Shown piece after piece: positions 55,216 through 64,000 of a stretch of DNA of 64,000 nucleotides (the stretch's first letter is position 1; every line of letters begins with the position of its first letter). Made by a program: the position numbers and the translations under genes. The stretch is from Coprinus comatus (lineage: Eukaryota > Basidiomycota > Agaricomycetes > Agaricales > Agaricaceae): the NCBI GenBank assembly GCA_034638255.1, contig JAWPGT010000024.1:248001-312000 (forward strand), written 5' to 3'. The notes beneath the pieces were generated by a model that saw only the letters and a program-made list of their open reading frames with translations, made no database searches and was not told the origin of the DNA.

Positions 55216-58200
55216 TTAAAGAGAAGATAGAGGCCCCGGAAGGTGGGGATAGGAATGATGGAACGCATCAACCAATTCAACAGCATGCTCAAGTTCATTC
55301 GCCGGTAACCAAGAAAACTCCTCATCCATATCCTCATATCCCAACCAAGCAACTTTGTAGAGTAGTTTGCAGGCCTGATGTCGGTTGATCTTGGAATTGA
55401 CGATTCGGGAGATTTCGTACTCAACATCGCCCTTGATTTCAATTGGCGGTGGCGGAGGATCTGAACGATTCGGAAAAGGGTTAGCAGTAAATGGTTCAAG
55501 CATGGATACATGGAAGACAGGATGTACAGAATGGAAATTCAGAGGTAATTGAAGTGTATAAGAAAGTGTACCAGGTTGTGCAATGATCTTGTAAGGACCC
55601 AAATACTTTTCGGCAAATTTCTTTGCAGGACGAGTAGTTTGGAAGAATTGAGCCTTAACAAATGCTTGATCACCGACTTTGAAGCTCGGCGACGGAAGTT
55701 GCTTTGCGTCGGCAGAAGCCTGATACCTTTTCTGAGCGGAAGCAATCTCTAACTTGAGAGTCGCATGCAACTCATCAAGGTTAGTTGTGAATTCGCGAGC
55801 TCGAGTGGACACCAGGTCGCGTTCGGGGTAAACTGTAATATTAGGATGGTAACCCTTGTTAGCAAAGAATGGTGATACATTAGTGGAAGCATTCGGCGCA
55901 TTGTTGTACACGAACTCGGCGAGCGGAAGAAGTTCCGACCAGTCAGTCTGCTGATAGTTACAGTAGATCCGAATGTACTGTTCAAGAGTTTGGTTAGTTC
56001 GTTCAGTTTGACCGTCACCTTCGGGATGATAACCCAAGGTGAAGTGAAGTCGCATGTTCAACGCTTCACCAAGCGATCGGAAGAAATGAGAAACGAACTC
56101 CGAGCCACGATCAGAAGTAATGTGGGACGGAACACCATGCTTCGAGAACACATGGATAGCGAATAGTTGGGCTAAGTCAGCGGAAGTAATTGTATCATGA
56201 CAAGGAATAAAAACAGCTTGCTTCGTGAATCGGTCAATGACAACGAGAATCGCATCGAAGCCAGAAGAAGCGGGAAGTTTCTCAATGAAGTCCATCGAGA
56301 TAGAATCCCAAGGACGAGAAGGAATCGGAAGTGGCTTAAGCAAGCCATAAGGCCGATGACACTGCGGTTTGGATCGCATACAGGTTACACAACTCTTGAC
56401 AAACAGTTTGACCGTTTCCCAAATACCAGGCCATGTATAGTCTCGACGAATAAGCTCAAGAGTTTTATTCTGACCATAATGACCGGCAAGGGGATGGTTG
56501 TGATGATATTGCATAACCCGAACCCGAAGGTTCTCAGCGTCAGGGACGTAGATCCTGCCGTCAAGGCGAAGGAATCCATGATCGTCCCTAGACCACCGAC
56601 CCGTCGGTTTGACGAGGTGTTCGGCGATCTCGGCATTGGAAGAAAGAGAAGAGAGTATATCGGAATGAAGCTTAGAAATGTCAGCAATAACGGAAGCATG
56701 AAGAGCAGGAGTAAGAAGGTACGTAGCACGAACAGAGGCCACAAGTTGGTCTTGAGTGAAGACCGGTCGGAAGTTGTGAGGATTAATGGCTGCATAGCCA
56801 ACTCCCCCCTCCTTAGGGTAGACGTCCCACCGACGAGTAAGAGCATCGGGCTTAGTGCCGAGGCGTCCAGGTCGGAAGTGAATAACAAGATCAAACCCAG
56901 AGAGGTACTCAGACCAGCGAGCTTGCCGATGAGTAAGAACCTTAGTAGTAGAAAAGTATTCCAAATTTTTGTGATCGGTGACAACATCAATCGGAAGCGC
57001 AGCTCCTTCAAGGTAGTGTCGCCAGATTCGGAAAGCTTTGAAGATGGCGAGAAGTTCTTTATCGTGGGTGTCGTAGTTGAGTTCAGGAGCGGAAAAGGTA
57101 CGGGAGTGGAAAGCGATGGGGTGGATGTCACCGTCGTTGGTAAGTAAAGAAATGATAGCAGCAAGAGCGTAGTCGGAAGCGTCGGTCTCGACGATGATTT
57201 GAGCATCAGGGACCCAATGAGTAAGCACAGGAGCGCAAGTAAACGCTTTTTTGAGAGCATTGAAAGCATCCCGAGCTTCGCCGTCAAACGACCAAGCTAC
57301 ACCCTTTCGAGTGAGCCTTGTCAGAGGGACAACAATGTCGGAATAACCATAGATAAAGCGCCGATAGAAGTTCGCAAAACCCAAGAAAGATTGAATGTCC
57401 TTTACCTTTTTCGGTTCGGGCCAGTCTTGAATAATTTGAACCTTGTCCTGAGCCATAGTAAGACCTCCAGAGCCGAGAATGTAGCCAAGATATTCCACCG
57501 ATTCGGAATGAAATTCACATTTGTCGGCACAAGCATAAAGACCATGCTTGCGCAGATGTTTGAGAACCTCGCGGACATGTTTTTTGTGAGAAGCAATGTC
57601 ATTGGAATAAATGAGAATGTCGTCAAGATAGACGACTACACAGACATCGAGCATATCCGAAAAGATGTCGTTCATAAAACGTTGAAAAGCGGCGGGAGCG
57701 TTGGTAAGACCAAATGGCATGACAAGCCATTCAAATGAACCGTAACGAGTTCGGAAAGCCGTTTTCCATTCGTCGCCTTCGGCGATACGAACAAGATGAT
57801 AAGCATGACGGAGGTCAATCTTGGTGTAGATACAAGCCTTTCGGGGAGAGTCTAAGAGGTCGGAAATGAGAGGAAGTGGGTAACCGTCCTTTGTAGAGAT
57901 GCGATTAAGACCACGGAAATCAACACAGAGTCGGAGGGAACCGTCCTTCTTTTTTATGAAAAGAACGGGTGCAGCATGAGAGGAAGAAGATTGTCGAATG
58001 AAACCAGAAGTTAAGTTCTTGTCGATGAACTCACGTAAGGCCTCAAGCTCGATTTGCGACAGCGAATAGAGCACACCGATAGGTGGTGAGGTACCTTCCT
58101 CAAGATCAATCTTAAGGTCGTAAGGTCGGTGAGGTGGTAACGTGTCGGCTTTGGCTTTGCTGAACACGTTGGCGAATTCGTGATATTCGGAAGGGATGGC

Positions 58201-58251
58201 AGAAAGGTCAGGAGGTTCTGATTCGGCGAGCACAATCGAAAGCAATCGCAT
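55216..58251 (-). CDS. Gypsy-2 reverse transcriptase, RNase H, integrase, chromodomain-like end
   Basis: 1011 unbroken codons. Reverse transcriptase: LFIKKKDGSLRLCVDFRGLN, FRTRYGSFEWLVMPFGLTNA, YLDD in VVVYLDDILIYSND. RNase H: IVETDASDYALAAIISL, DKELLAIFKAFRIWRHYLEG, DHKNLEYF. Integrase: H2C2 finger HHNHPLAGHYGQNKTLELIR..CVTCMRSKPQC, core D in SMDFIEKLP, D in HITSDRGSEFVS, E in EGDGQTERTNQ. C-terminal: VGDQAFVKAQFFQTTRPAKK and a chromodomain-like segment (YEISRIVNSKINRHQACKLL, YKVAWLGYEDMDEEFSWLPA). All catalytic residues are present. The first Met here is internal; the frame is shifted plus one relative to the protease frame just upstream. Confidence 0.95.
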   Translation of the reverse strand: MRLLSIVLAESEPPDLSAIPSEYHEFANVFSKAKADTLPPHRPYDLKIDLEEGTSPPIGVLYSLSQIELEALREFIDKNLTSGFIRQSSSSHAAPVLFIKKKDGSLRLCVDFRGLNRISTKDGYPLPLISDLLDSPRKACIYTKIDLRHAYHLVRIAEGDEWKTAFRTRYGSFEWLVMPFGLTNAPAAFQRFMNDIFSDMLDVCVVVYLDDILIYSNDIASHKKHVREVLKHLRKHGLYACADKCEFHSESVEYLGYILGSGGLTMAQDKVQIIQDWPEPKKVKDIQSFLGFANFYRRFIYGYSDIVVPLTRLTRKGVAWSFDGEARDAFNALKKAFTCAPVLTHWVPDAQIIVETDASDYALAAIISLLTNDGDIHPIAFHSRTFSAPELNYDTHDKELLAIFKAFRIWRHYLEGAALPIDVVTDHKNLEYFSTTKVLTHRQARWSEYLSGFDLVIHFRPGRLGTKPDALTRRWDVYPKEGGVGYAAINPHNFRPVFTQDQLVASVRATYLLTPALHASVIADISKLHSDILSSLSSNAEIAEHLVKPTGRWSRDDHGFLRLDGRIYVPDAENLRVRVMQYHHNHPLAGHYGQNKTLELIRRDYTWPGIWETVKLFVKSCVTCMRSKPQCHRPYGLLKPLPIPSRPWDSISMDFIEKLPASSGFDAILVVIDRFTKQAVFIPCHDTITSADLAQLFAIHVFSKHGVPSHITSDRGSEFVSHFFRSLGEALNMRLHFTLGYHPEGDGQTERTNQTLEQYIRIYCNYQQTDWSELLPLAEFVYNNAPNASTNVSPFFANKGYHPNITVYPERDLVSTRAREFTTNLDELHATLKLEIASAQKRYQASADAKQLPSPSFKVGDQAFVKAQFFQTTRPAKKFAEKYLGPYKIIAQPGTLSYTLQLPLNFHSVHPVFHVSMLEPFTANPFPNRSDPPPPPIEIKGDVEYEISRIVNSKINRHQACKLLYKVAWLGYEDMDEEFSWLPANELEHAVELVDAFHHSYPHLPGPLSSL

Positions 58252-59050
58252 TCACGAAACTGATGTGTGGCTTGATCGGTGATGCAGAGGCAGAGCACCC
58301 TACAGGAGTGACAGAAGAAGAAACAAGATTGTCGGAAGACGAGTCGGAAGGATTGACGTTGGAGACGTCGGAAAGAGATGGAGTGACAGGGGCATCGGCC
58401 ACCGTCAGTTTTCGCAGCGAAGCAGAGAGAGCAAGATCATTGTTAGTCATAGATCAGAAAGAGATACTGCCCGAGACCCAGTCAATCAACGGATTGTAGC
58501 GGGTGAGCCAGTTGTAACCAAGAACCATAGCACACGAAGAGTCAAGCCGAGTCACATAGAAATCAATAGCCATAGATTCACCAGAGGGAAAAGTAATAGC
58601 CATAGATTCACCAGAGGGAAAAGTAATAGGTAAGGACAGAGATTGGGTAATATAAGAGTTAGAAGAGCCATCGAATAATCGTAATTCAACCGGAGGACAA
58701 GAACTAGTGGGTATAGCAAACTCGCGAACGAATTCGGTGTCAATGAAGCAATGAGTAGAACCGCTATCAATAAGAGCAACAATCGGTGATTCGGAACAAG
58801 AAGCAAAACAAGGAGCGGAAGAAGATAAAGGGATATGAAGTGAGTCGGGGTTAGAAAGAGCGGAAGCGTTCAAACAAACAAAGGGAATAGTGCAGGGAGG
58901 AAGAACGCAATCCTCGGTCTGCACACCCGAAGGATCGCAGATCAGTTTCCCGAACTCTCGGTTTGAGAGGACGAGGTCGTTTCCGAAGTCGTAGTAGTAG
59001 CTGCCCAAGCCTTGGCTTTCTCTGCTTCCGAAGCTGCTTTCTTCCGACAA
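58208..59050 (-). pseudogene. Gypsy-2 protease region
   Basis: It overlaps the end of gag in the minus-one frame, as in many Ty3/gypsy elements. The aspartic protease site is [14 protein letters not shown], and [17 protein letters not shown] marks the end of the fold. A TGA at 58454-58456 (SISF[TGA]SMTNND) and a one-base shift near 58240 separate protease from reverse transcriptase. A 33-bp tandem duplication at about 58562-58630 repeats the peptide [10 protein letters not shown]. Given LTRs that are 99.6% alike, these breaks must be recent. Confidence 0.85.
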
Positions 59051-60498
59051 ATGCTAACACCGTGACTGGCGGCGCTGCAGAAGAGGCAGAGGTTGTTAGC
59101 AATCCGACGTTGACGTTCTTCGGCGGTGAGCTTGCCGTTAGAGTCGAGTTTATTGGAGAGATCGGTTGCAGGTTTAGGAGTAGTGGAAGCAGTAGTAGTG
59201 GCTTTCAGAGCAGGGGTCGCCGATTTGGTTTTATCAGACAACTTGGACTTGGAAGACAATTGACCCGATGTGGAAGTCGAAGTGGAAGAATTGGAAGTGG
59301 AAGACTGAGTAGTCGCAGCGGGAGTATTCAGTGAGTTGCGACTTGCAACACGCTTCTTTTCGCGTTGACGTTCCCAGTAGCGTTGATCGATACGAATGCA
59401 AGTGTCATGCATATCGGCAAGAGAGGTTGGTTTGCCCTGGGGTAGTGCATAGAGAGCGTCTTTGAGTCGGTCGGGAAGACCTTTGTAATAGGCACGGCAG
59501 AGAAGATAATCAGGGTATTGGAGGACCCCGGCCAAACGGTTGAACTCGACATTGTAGGTCGCGATCAGACCGCCTGAAGTCATAGTGAGGTTGTCCAATT
59601 CCTCCGCAGCTTCGGCGACTAAGTCGGAACAGCCGAAGTTAGCGGTGAGTTCTAGGACGAATAGATCCCAGTTGGTGTACCAGGGGACTAACATCCAGTC
59701 ATGAGTATTCTCAAGCACAGTTTGAAACCATTGACGGGCAGAACCAGAGAGATAGGAGAGAGTGAACCCGACCCGACTGACGTTGGAGGCCAGGCTCTGA
59801 TGGTGTTGGAAATAGAGACGGCATTGGAAAAGGAATTCCGACAGCTTCGTTGGTTTAGAACCGTCAAAGACTGCGGGTTCGCGAACATGTGTGCGATCCA
59901 ACGTCCGAACAGGAGGATTAGGGGCAGGAGTAGCCGAGGCGCGGGCCTGGGCGGTCAAGGCATGACTAAGTGTGCCGAGACCATGCAAGAATGCTTGTAG
60001 TTGATCCTCTAAGATATCCCGACCAGGCTGTTGGGCCAAGGGTGGATCGGGATTGTTCGGGTGTTCGTCATTATCATCTGCATTATTGTCATCATCATCA
60101 TCGCCACTGCCACCACCGCCACCATCACCACCGTCGGGTGGATTTGGGGGGTTTCGCAGAACACCGTTGCCAGGATCGGCAGGAACACGGCAATTTTCGG
60201 GATGATTTTCGGCATCGGGATCCCTATCGTTTTCGTCCATCGGAACATCAGGACGGAAACCACTGGGAGGGTTCGGAGTTTGATTGTTAGCTCGACGATG
60301 ACCATAGTTAATAGCAGGCAGACCTCCACGACCATGAAGATTGGTCTCAGAGTGGGATCGGGACAGATTCGGTGAACGATAACCAGCGGGAGTAGGGGTA
60401 AGAGGGGAACCAGTATCAAAAATAGACCTAGCAGCAGGAGTAACCTGAACACGAGCAGACCGGGAAGGAACAGTAGTAGTAATTCCAGACATAGACAC
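58942..60498 (-). CDS. Gypsy-2 gag
   Basis: 518 codons ([20 protein letters not shown]). The N-terminal part is Pro/Asn/Asp-rich with a Gly/Asp run ([17 protein letters not shown]). The capsid region is [61 protein letters not shown] Ser/Thr/Lys linker leads to one CCHC knuckle, [14 protein letters not shown]. No break is present. Confidence 0.9.
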   Translation of the reverse strand: MSMSGITTTVPSRSARVQVTPAARSIFDTGSPLTPTPAGYRSPNLSRSHSETNLHGRGGLPAINYGHRRANNQTPNPPSGFRPDVPMDENDRDPDAENHPENCRVPADPGNGVLRNPPNPPDGGDGGGGGSGDDDDDNNADDNDEHPNNPDPPLAQQPGRDILEDQLQAFLHGLGTLSHALTAQARASATPAPNPPVRTLDRTHVREPAVFDGSKPTKLSEFLFQCRLYFQHHQSLASNVSRVGFTLSYLSGSARQWFQTVLENTHDWMLVPWYTNWDLFVLELTANFGCSDLVAEAAEELDNLTMTSGGLIATYNVEFNRLAGVLQYPDYLLCRAYYKGLPDRLKDALYALPQGKPTSLADMHDTCIRIDQRYWERQREKKRVASRNSLNTPAATTQSSTSNSSTSTSTSGQLSSKSKLSDKTKSATPALKATTTASTTPKPATDLSNKLDSNGKLTAEERQRRIANNLCLFCSAASHGVSICRKKAASEAEKAKAWAATTTTSETTSSSQTESSGN

Positions 60499-60535
60499 AA
60501 GAGAGACAGTACCAGAAGCTTGGAGTCTGATATAC

Positions 60536-61051
60536 TGTTAAGAACGGGGATCGGAGATGAGCTAGCGACGTCGGATTGAGGCTTCGGCTTCAATGTATGT
60601 GTTGCGCCCTTCTGATACTGTGATTAGCCTCACTTGCAAGAGGACTGAACGGTCGGAAAGAATGTCGGGAGGAATTACGGAGGAGAGTAGAGAATGAGAA
60701 CAGAGACAAGATTGACTTAGAGTCGGAACAAGACAAAGACAGAGGAATGAGTGCAGATACTATGTTGATATCAGACTAAAGAGTATACATGAGCGACTAG
60801 CGATTATATACAGCATTTACCGATATCGGAATATAACAAGGCAAAACATAATATAACAAGGCGGCCAACATACTAAGAACAATGATGCCGACCGAAAAGG
60901 TAAATAACCAAAACAGGAAGTTGGGAATGGAAACAAGCAAATAAGTGATGAAGGTCCAAGAGGTCAGCGACCAATAACAAGATTGACAGTCGGAACTGTC
61001 GGGAGGTCGGAAGATGTGTCGGAAAGTTGGTCAGTGGCACGGTACGTGACA
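60536..61051 (-). repeat. Gypsy-2 5' LTR
   Basis: 516 bp, TGTTAAGAACGG...CGGTACGTGACA, followed by GCATT. The sequence just inside (GTATATCAGACTCC on the minus strand) does not start with TGG as a typical tRNA primer site would, so the primer is unknown. Confidence 0.95.
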
Positions 61052-61330
61052 GCATTGTGGACAGGCTTTGACATAGTTGGTAATGAAATCGCACATACCA
61101 GGCCATTTCACTATTAACTGAATTTGTCTTAATGTTTCATCTATTCCAGGGTGGCCTGTGGAATGGTGATCATGATGCTGTGCTAGAAGCTGTTGTTTCT
61201 CCTTCGCATTCACTTGCCAAACTCTGGCTTCATACTGAATCCACAGTGAAGTCACTCGAAGGCTCGACATGCTGACTTGGAAAACTCCTTCATGATTTTG
61301 GAGCAAAAACATGTGTTGTTATTCAAACAC

Positions 61331-62931
61331 AAGAGCTGCCAGAGGAAGCTGCAGCTCAGGTACATCATGAAGCTGCAGCTACATTGACTCAAGCTTCAAC
61401 AAGTGATACCTGGACTTCAGAATCAAGAAAGCAGGTCAAGTTTCAATTAAATACATACAAAGCACATGCATTAGGAGATTATGCCTCCTATATTTGTAGA
61501 TATGGGACTACTGATAATTACAGTACACAAACGGTAAGTACTTTTTTTGTTTATTTCTATATTATTATCTCACATATTTCACCAGGGTGAAGTCGAACAT
61601 AAACGTGTCAAGAAATTCTACCCTTGAGTTCAAAAACACCAGTTTGTGGCTGGAATTGCAAAACAGCAACATCATGAACACCTTTTAAATCTTGCCCAAC
61701 AAGTTGATCCCCTCAAAATCAGGTCTTCGAAGTCAAGAAATGACAATCTTCCCTCTATTTCACCCAAAGAACACCACCAAATATCCCATAACACTGACAT
61801 CAGTATACATTTACATCAATGGCTTGAGGAGCACAAGGATGATCCAGCAACAAAGGTATTCTCATCCACTTCAATATGGTTATTGAACTTAAACTAAAAA
61901 TATGATCCTAGGATTTTCTACCAAGTCTCCGAGGTCATCTTTTCATGCAGCTCATCGGGTATTAAGATACAAATCGCGATGAAGATGATGTTACAAAAAG
62001 AGAAGAAAATTCAATTGTACTAATAAATGAGAAAATCTACCCACATCGACGATTTCACATAAATTACACTACATATGATCTTCGAAGAGATCAGGATCCA
62101 ATCAACCTCTCTACCCATTCTGACATTCTACTCCTCTCTCCCGAACTGAAGAATGATGAGAACTTCCATCCCTACTGGTATGCTCATGTTATCGGTATAT
62201 ACCATGCACAGGTTTATTTTCAGGGATGTTCTACAGCTCCACATGTTGCTGTGGGCCAAAGAACAATGGAATTTCTTCATGTATGCTGGTTTGGGATTGA
62301 TACAACACATGAGTGGGGATGGAAACATAAGCATATCCCTATGGTTGGTTTTGCAGATGTGACTCAAGAACCATTTGGCTTCCTTAATCCCAAACATGTG
62401 ATACAAGCTACACATATCATTCCAGCTTTTAAATTTGGCAAAACAAACGAACTACTTCCTCATTCACCACTTGCTTGTCACCCTTCTGATGAAGATTCCA
62501 ATTGGTTTTGTTATTATGTTAATATGTAAGTTTATTTTAAATATTTGTGAATGATTTAGTCTAATATTCAATTTTCTAGATTTGTGGATCGTGACACTAC
62601 AATGAGATATAGAGGAGGAGGGGTTGGTCATAAGTCAACTTACAATGCTACTAATGTATTTTTGCAAGACCGTGATCCATTTGATATAGGGTGGATTGAT
62701 ATGAACGACTTGGATGTACCAGAAGATATTAATGAGGTGATACTACCAGATCCTGCATTTAGTGACGATGGTGATGAAATAGGTGATTATGAGTCAGAGG
62801 ATGAGTGGGAGTTCTGGAGGAATATGCAGGAAATAACAGAACCAGATAGTGAGTCAGATGCAGAGGCTGAACTTGACAATATTGATGGTATGCAACAAGA
62901 AGAAGTTGCTGTTGGGTATGCTCCATTGTAA
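61331..62931 (+). pseudogene. Plavaka/CACTA-like transposon protein, C-terminal part
   Basis: Exons read QVKFQLNTYKAHALGDYASY, GTTDNYSTQT, then (after 61587) GEVEHKRVKKFYP[TGA]VQKHQF, SPKEHHQISHNTDISIHLHQ, HRRFHINYTTYDLRRDQDPI, HPYWYAHVIGIYHAQVYFQG, then WFGIDTTHEWGWKHKHIPMV and GFADVTQEPFGFLNPKHVIQ. After an intron (62527-62579) they read FVDRDTTMRYRGGGVGHKST and an acidic tail. The ALGDY..GTTDSYSTQ-GE-EHR and Y-YAHVIGIYHA motifs are those of the Plavaka/CACTA-like proteins abundant in basidiomycetes. TGA at 61625 and TAA at 61963 break it, and the DDE transposase half is missing to the left, where Gypsy-1 sequence begins. Family name is from remembered motifs. Confidence 0.65.
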
Positions 62932-63073
62932 TATTATATATTATATTTATTTAATTAAGCTGTTGTTGACTTGTCAAGTGTTGAGAGCTAAGGGTAATTG
63001 ATGACCTTCAATAATGACATCACCTTAATTAAGGGTTTCCTTTTTCAGAAGCTCTCTCTTACAACCTACTGTC
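62932..63073. other. Short spacer
   Basis: About 140 bp between the transposon protein and the next start codon; no separate feature. Confidence 0.4.
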
Positions 63074-63728
63074 ATGTTACCCTTGAGTCCTCTACCCTCT
63101 AGCAACCATGTAGCTTTAATGAGTGAATTTGAGCCCATTTGTATCATTGAAACTCAAGAAGAAATTGATTATCAGGAATTGGCAATAATTGATGTGAGTT
63201 CATTTAATATGGAATATAAATATTACTATATGATCTAATGCTAAATGTATATAGATGTTGCGACGTGCTACACATGAGGAGCTCCTATACTCAGGTAATC
63301 AGTGCTACAAGCAGCTTATAATGGTACTCGAAAAGCTATCAAAGAGAGAGCCTCAGGAGAAATTGTTAGAGTAAGTGAACATTGTTTCTTTTTTACTGTC
63401 TACTTAACAACTTGCCAGTATCTTGAAGAATGCAACCCATGAGGAGCCTACTGCATCTCAAAATCAACACTTTGTTCAGCTGGTTGAAGCAATCAGGGTA
63501 CTGGAGAAGGAATATAAGGAGTTAAAGTACGTTTCTACCTCATAACTCTTGCTTCTTTAGCAAAGACTGATATTTGTATTACCCCTTGGAAATACCAATA
63601 GTCAGTGCTTTTCTCTACTTGCTCATAATACAATTAGCCTTGCCAAACGGTCTGACCCACATTTTATTTGTTCTGAGGACAATCCCATTCCATCTTCTGA
63701 CCTGATTGAACTTAGTGAGTTAGAATAA
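63074..63728 (+). CDS. Small coiled-coil protein, family not recognised
   Basis: ATG 63074 (MLPLSPLPSSNHVALMSEFE). Introns start at about 63194 (GTGAGTTC), 63371 (GTAAGTGA) and 63529 (GTACGTTTC), and the gene ends TAA 63726-63728. The product is about 170 residues, mostly helical and charged (HEELLYSGNQCYKQLIMVLE, HFVQLVEAIRVLEKEYKELK), with an acidic tail. It follows the Plavaka-like fragment closely on the same strand, so it may be an accessory gene of that transposon. I recognise no domain. Confidence 0.5.
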
Positions 63729-64000
63729 TGATAATAGTAATGTAGAATGGTAGAATAAAAGGCTCAGGATGTGTAAATATTATGTATATTATGTTCTGCT
63801 ATAATTCATGAATAGTAATGCACAAATGATTGAAACGGACCCATTCTGGTTTATTTGTGTTGTTTGAGTTCATTTATACTGCATATATACACATATCTTT
63901 TTTTTCTCTAGCATATATGCAACCACATTTCTTCCGGCCAACAGCCATGACATCTACCTTTCATTCATCCATGAGGTATTCTGTTAGGTTTTTCCCAGAT
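63729..64000. other. Right-edge sequence
   Basis: AT-rich, no supported gene in what is visible. Confidence 0.4.

Larger units (their letters stand above)
53110..61051 (-). mobile_element. Gypsy-2: young Ty3/gypsy element with an antisense accessory gene
   Basis: 7942 bp with 516-bp LTRs and target-site duplication GCATT (53105-53109 and 61052-61056), inserted in the Gypsy-1 integrase. The LTRs differ at two CpG-type positions. On the minus strand it has gag, protease and reverse transcriptase/integrase with a chromodomain-like end. Between pol and the 3' LTR it has an extra plus-strand gene. Confidence 0.95.
51917..61312 (-). pseudogene. Gypsy-1 integrase and chromodomain (split by Gypsy-2)
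   Basis: Parts are 61312-61052 and 53104-51917. The H2C2 finger is HHDHHSTGHPGIDETL..ACPQC. The core has D in IAMDLITDLP, D in IVSDHDPRF, and E in QTDGATE, followed at once by a TGA (52715-52717) where the family has Arg (TER.NQ). The C-terminal part reads YNEGDEVYLNAKNLPIQYQS and KHQGPFKILKRKGPLTYQLL. The chromodomain is HWEVEAIINHKRSRNKMKYL then IKWKGFPDSENTWEPEENV, which in related elements targets integration to marked chromatin. It ends PPRRYK with a TGA that overlaps the ORF3 start. Only this C-terminal half of pol remains. Confidence 0.85.
35790..61330 (-). mobile_element. Gypsy-1: old Ty3/gypsy chromovirus, 5'-truncated, split by three insertions
   Basis: Remaining pieces are 35790-36740, 43401-44879, 51538-53104 and 61052 to about 61330; the gaps hold Copia-1, Copia-2 and Gypsy-2. 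In coding order it has the integrase H2C2 finger, integrase core, chromodomain, a separate 3' ORF and a 3' LTR. Gag, protease and reverse transcriptase are absent: the element breaks off near 61330 against a Plavaka/CACTA-like gene. Frames join exactly across each insertion when one target-site copy is removed. Confidence 0.8.

Noticed and set aside
56197..57147. Long plus-strand open frame of 316 codons opposite the Gypsy-2 pol gene
   Set aside because: It mirrors the reverse-transcriptase/RNase H coding sequence on the other strand and shows no domain; the frame is a by-product of codon use.
1..64000. CRISPR arrays, tRNA or rRNA genes
   Set aside because: The tandem repeats seen have no spacer pattern, the organism is a fungus, and no cloverleaf or rRNA sequence was recognised. 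The tRNA-like string at the copia elements is a primer-binding site.

Overview
The window looks like a repeat-rich stretch of a filamentous basidiomycete genome, most likely Agaricomycetes. Introns are short (about 45-80 bp) with GT-AG ends. Promoter regions have CT-rich leaders. The gene families are typical of that group: a KDZ transposase with its CxC2-type cysteine cluster, NACHT (NWD2-like) NTPases, a TET/JBP-like dioxygenase, a Plavaka/CACTA-like transposon protein, and Ty1/copia and Ty3/gypsy retrotransposons. I see no rRNA, tRNA or CRISPR array, and almost no ordinary housekeeping gene in working order.

Layout. 1-543: start of a PHD-finger gene on the minus strand, running off the left edge. 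1.3-4.9 kb: minisatellites and a truncated hAT-type transposase. 5.2-7.4 kb: a broken RRM gene with duplicated leader sequence. 7.9-9.3 kb: a TET/JBP-like dioxygenase gene; 9.4-11.3 kb: a second, unrecognised multi-exon gene, followed by an array of hairpins. 11.8-12.7 kb: a truncated EamA transporter pseudogene. 14.6-23.7 kb: a 9.1-kb DNA transposon with about 370-bp terminal inverted repeats. It carries a KDZ transposase, an AT-hook accessory protein and a third unknown gene. 23.7-28.4 and 30.3-35.6 kb: two diverged copies of a block in which a STN1-like (CST telomere complex) gene stands head-to-head with a NACHT gene; a RAD52 fragment and a possible solo LTR lie between them. 35.8-61.3 kb: a nest of LTR retrotransposons. 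61.3-63.7 kb: a Plavaka/CACTA-like C-terminal fragment and a small gene.

The retrotransposon nest is resolved to the base. An old minus-strand gypsy (Gypsy-1) was entered by Copia-1 (TSD ACTCT), Copia-2 (TSD GCCAG) and Gypsy-2 (TSD GCATT). Copia-2 was itself entered by an element that left a solo LTR (TSD ATAGC). Taking the insertions out restores open reading frames in Gypsy-1, including an unusual CCHC zinc-knuckle ORF downstream of pol. Gypsy-2 carries an antisense gene with a Zn2Cys6 cluster and a coiled coil.

One theme unites the window: 22 premature stops in genes and elements of different kinds all fit C-to-T change, and 18 of them are TGA, often at a conserved arginine (CGA to TGA). 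The differences between paired LTRs are transitions, nearly all at CpG. This suggests decay by deamination of methylated CpG. A TET/JBP-family gene, whose relatives act on 5-methylcytosine, sits 5 kb from the KDZ transposon.
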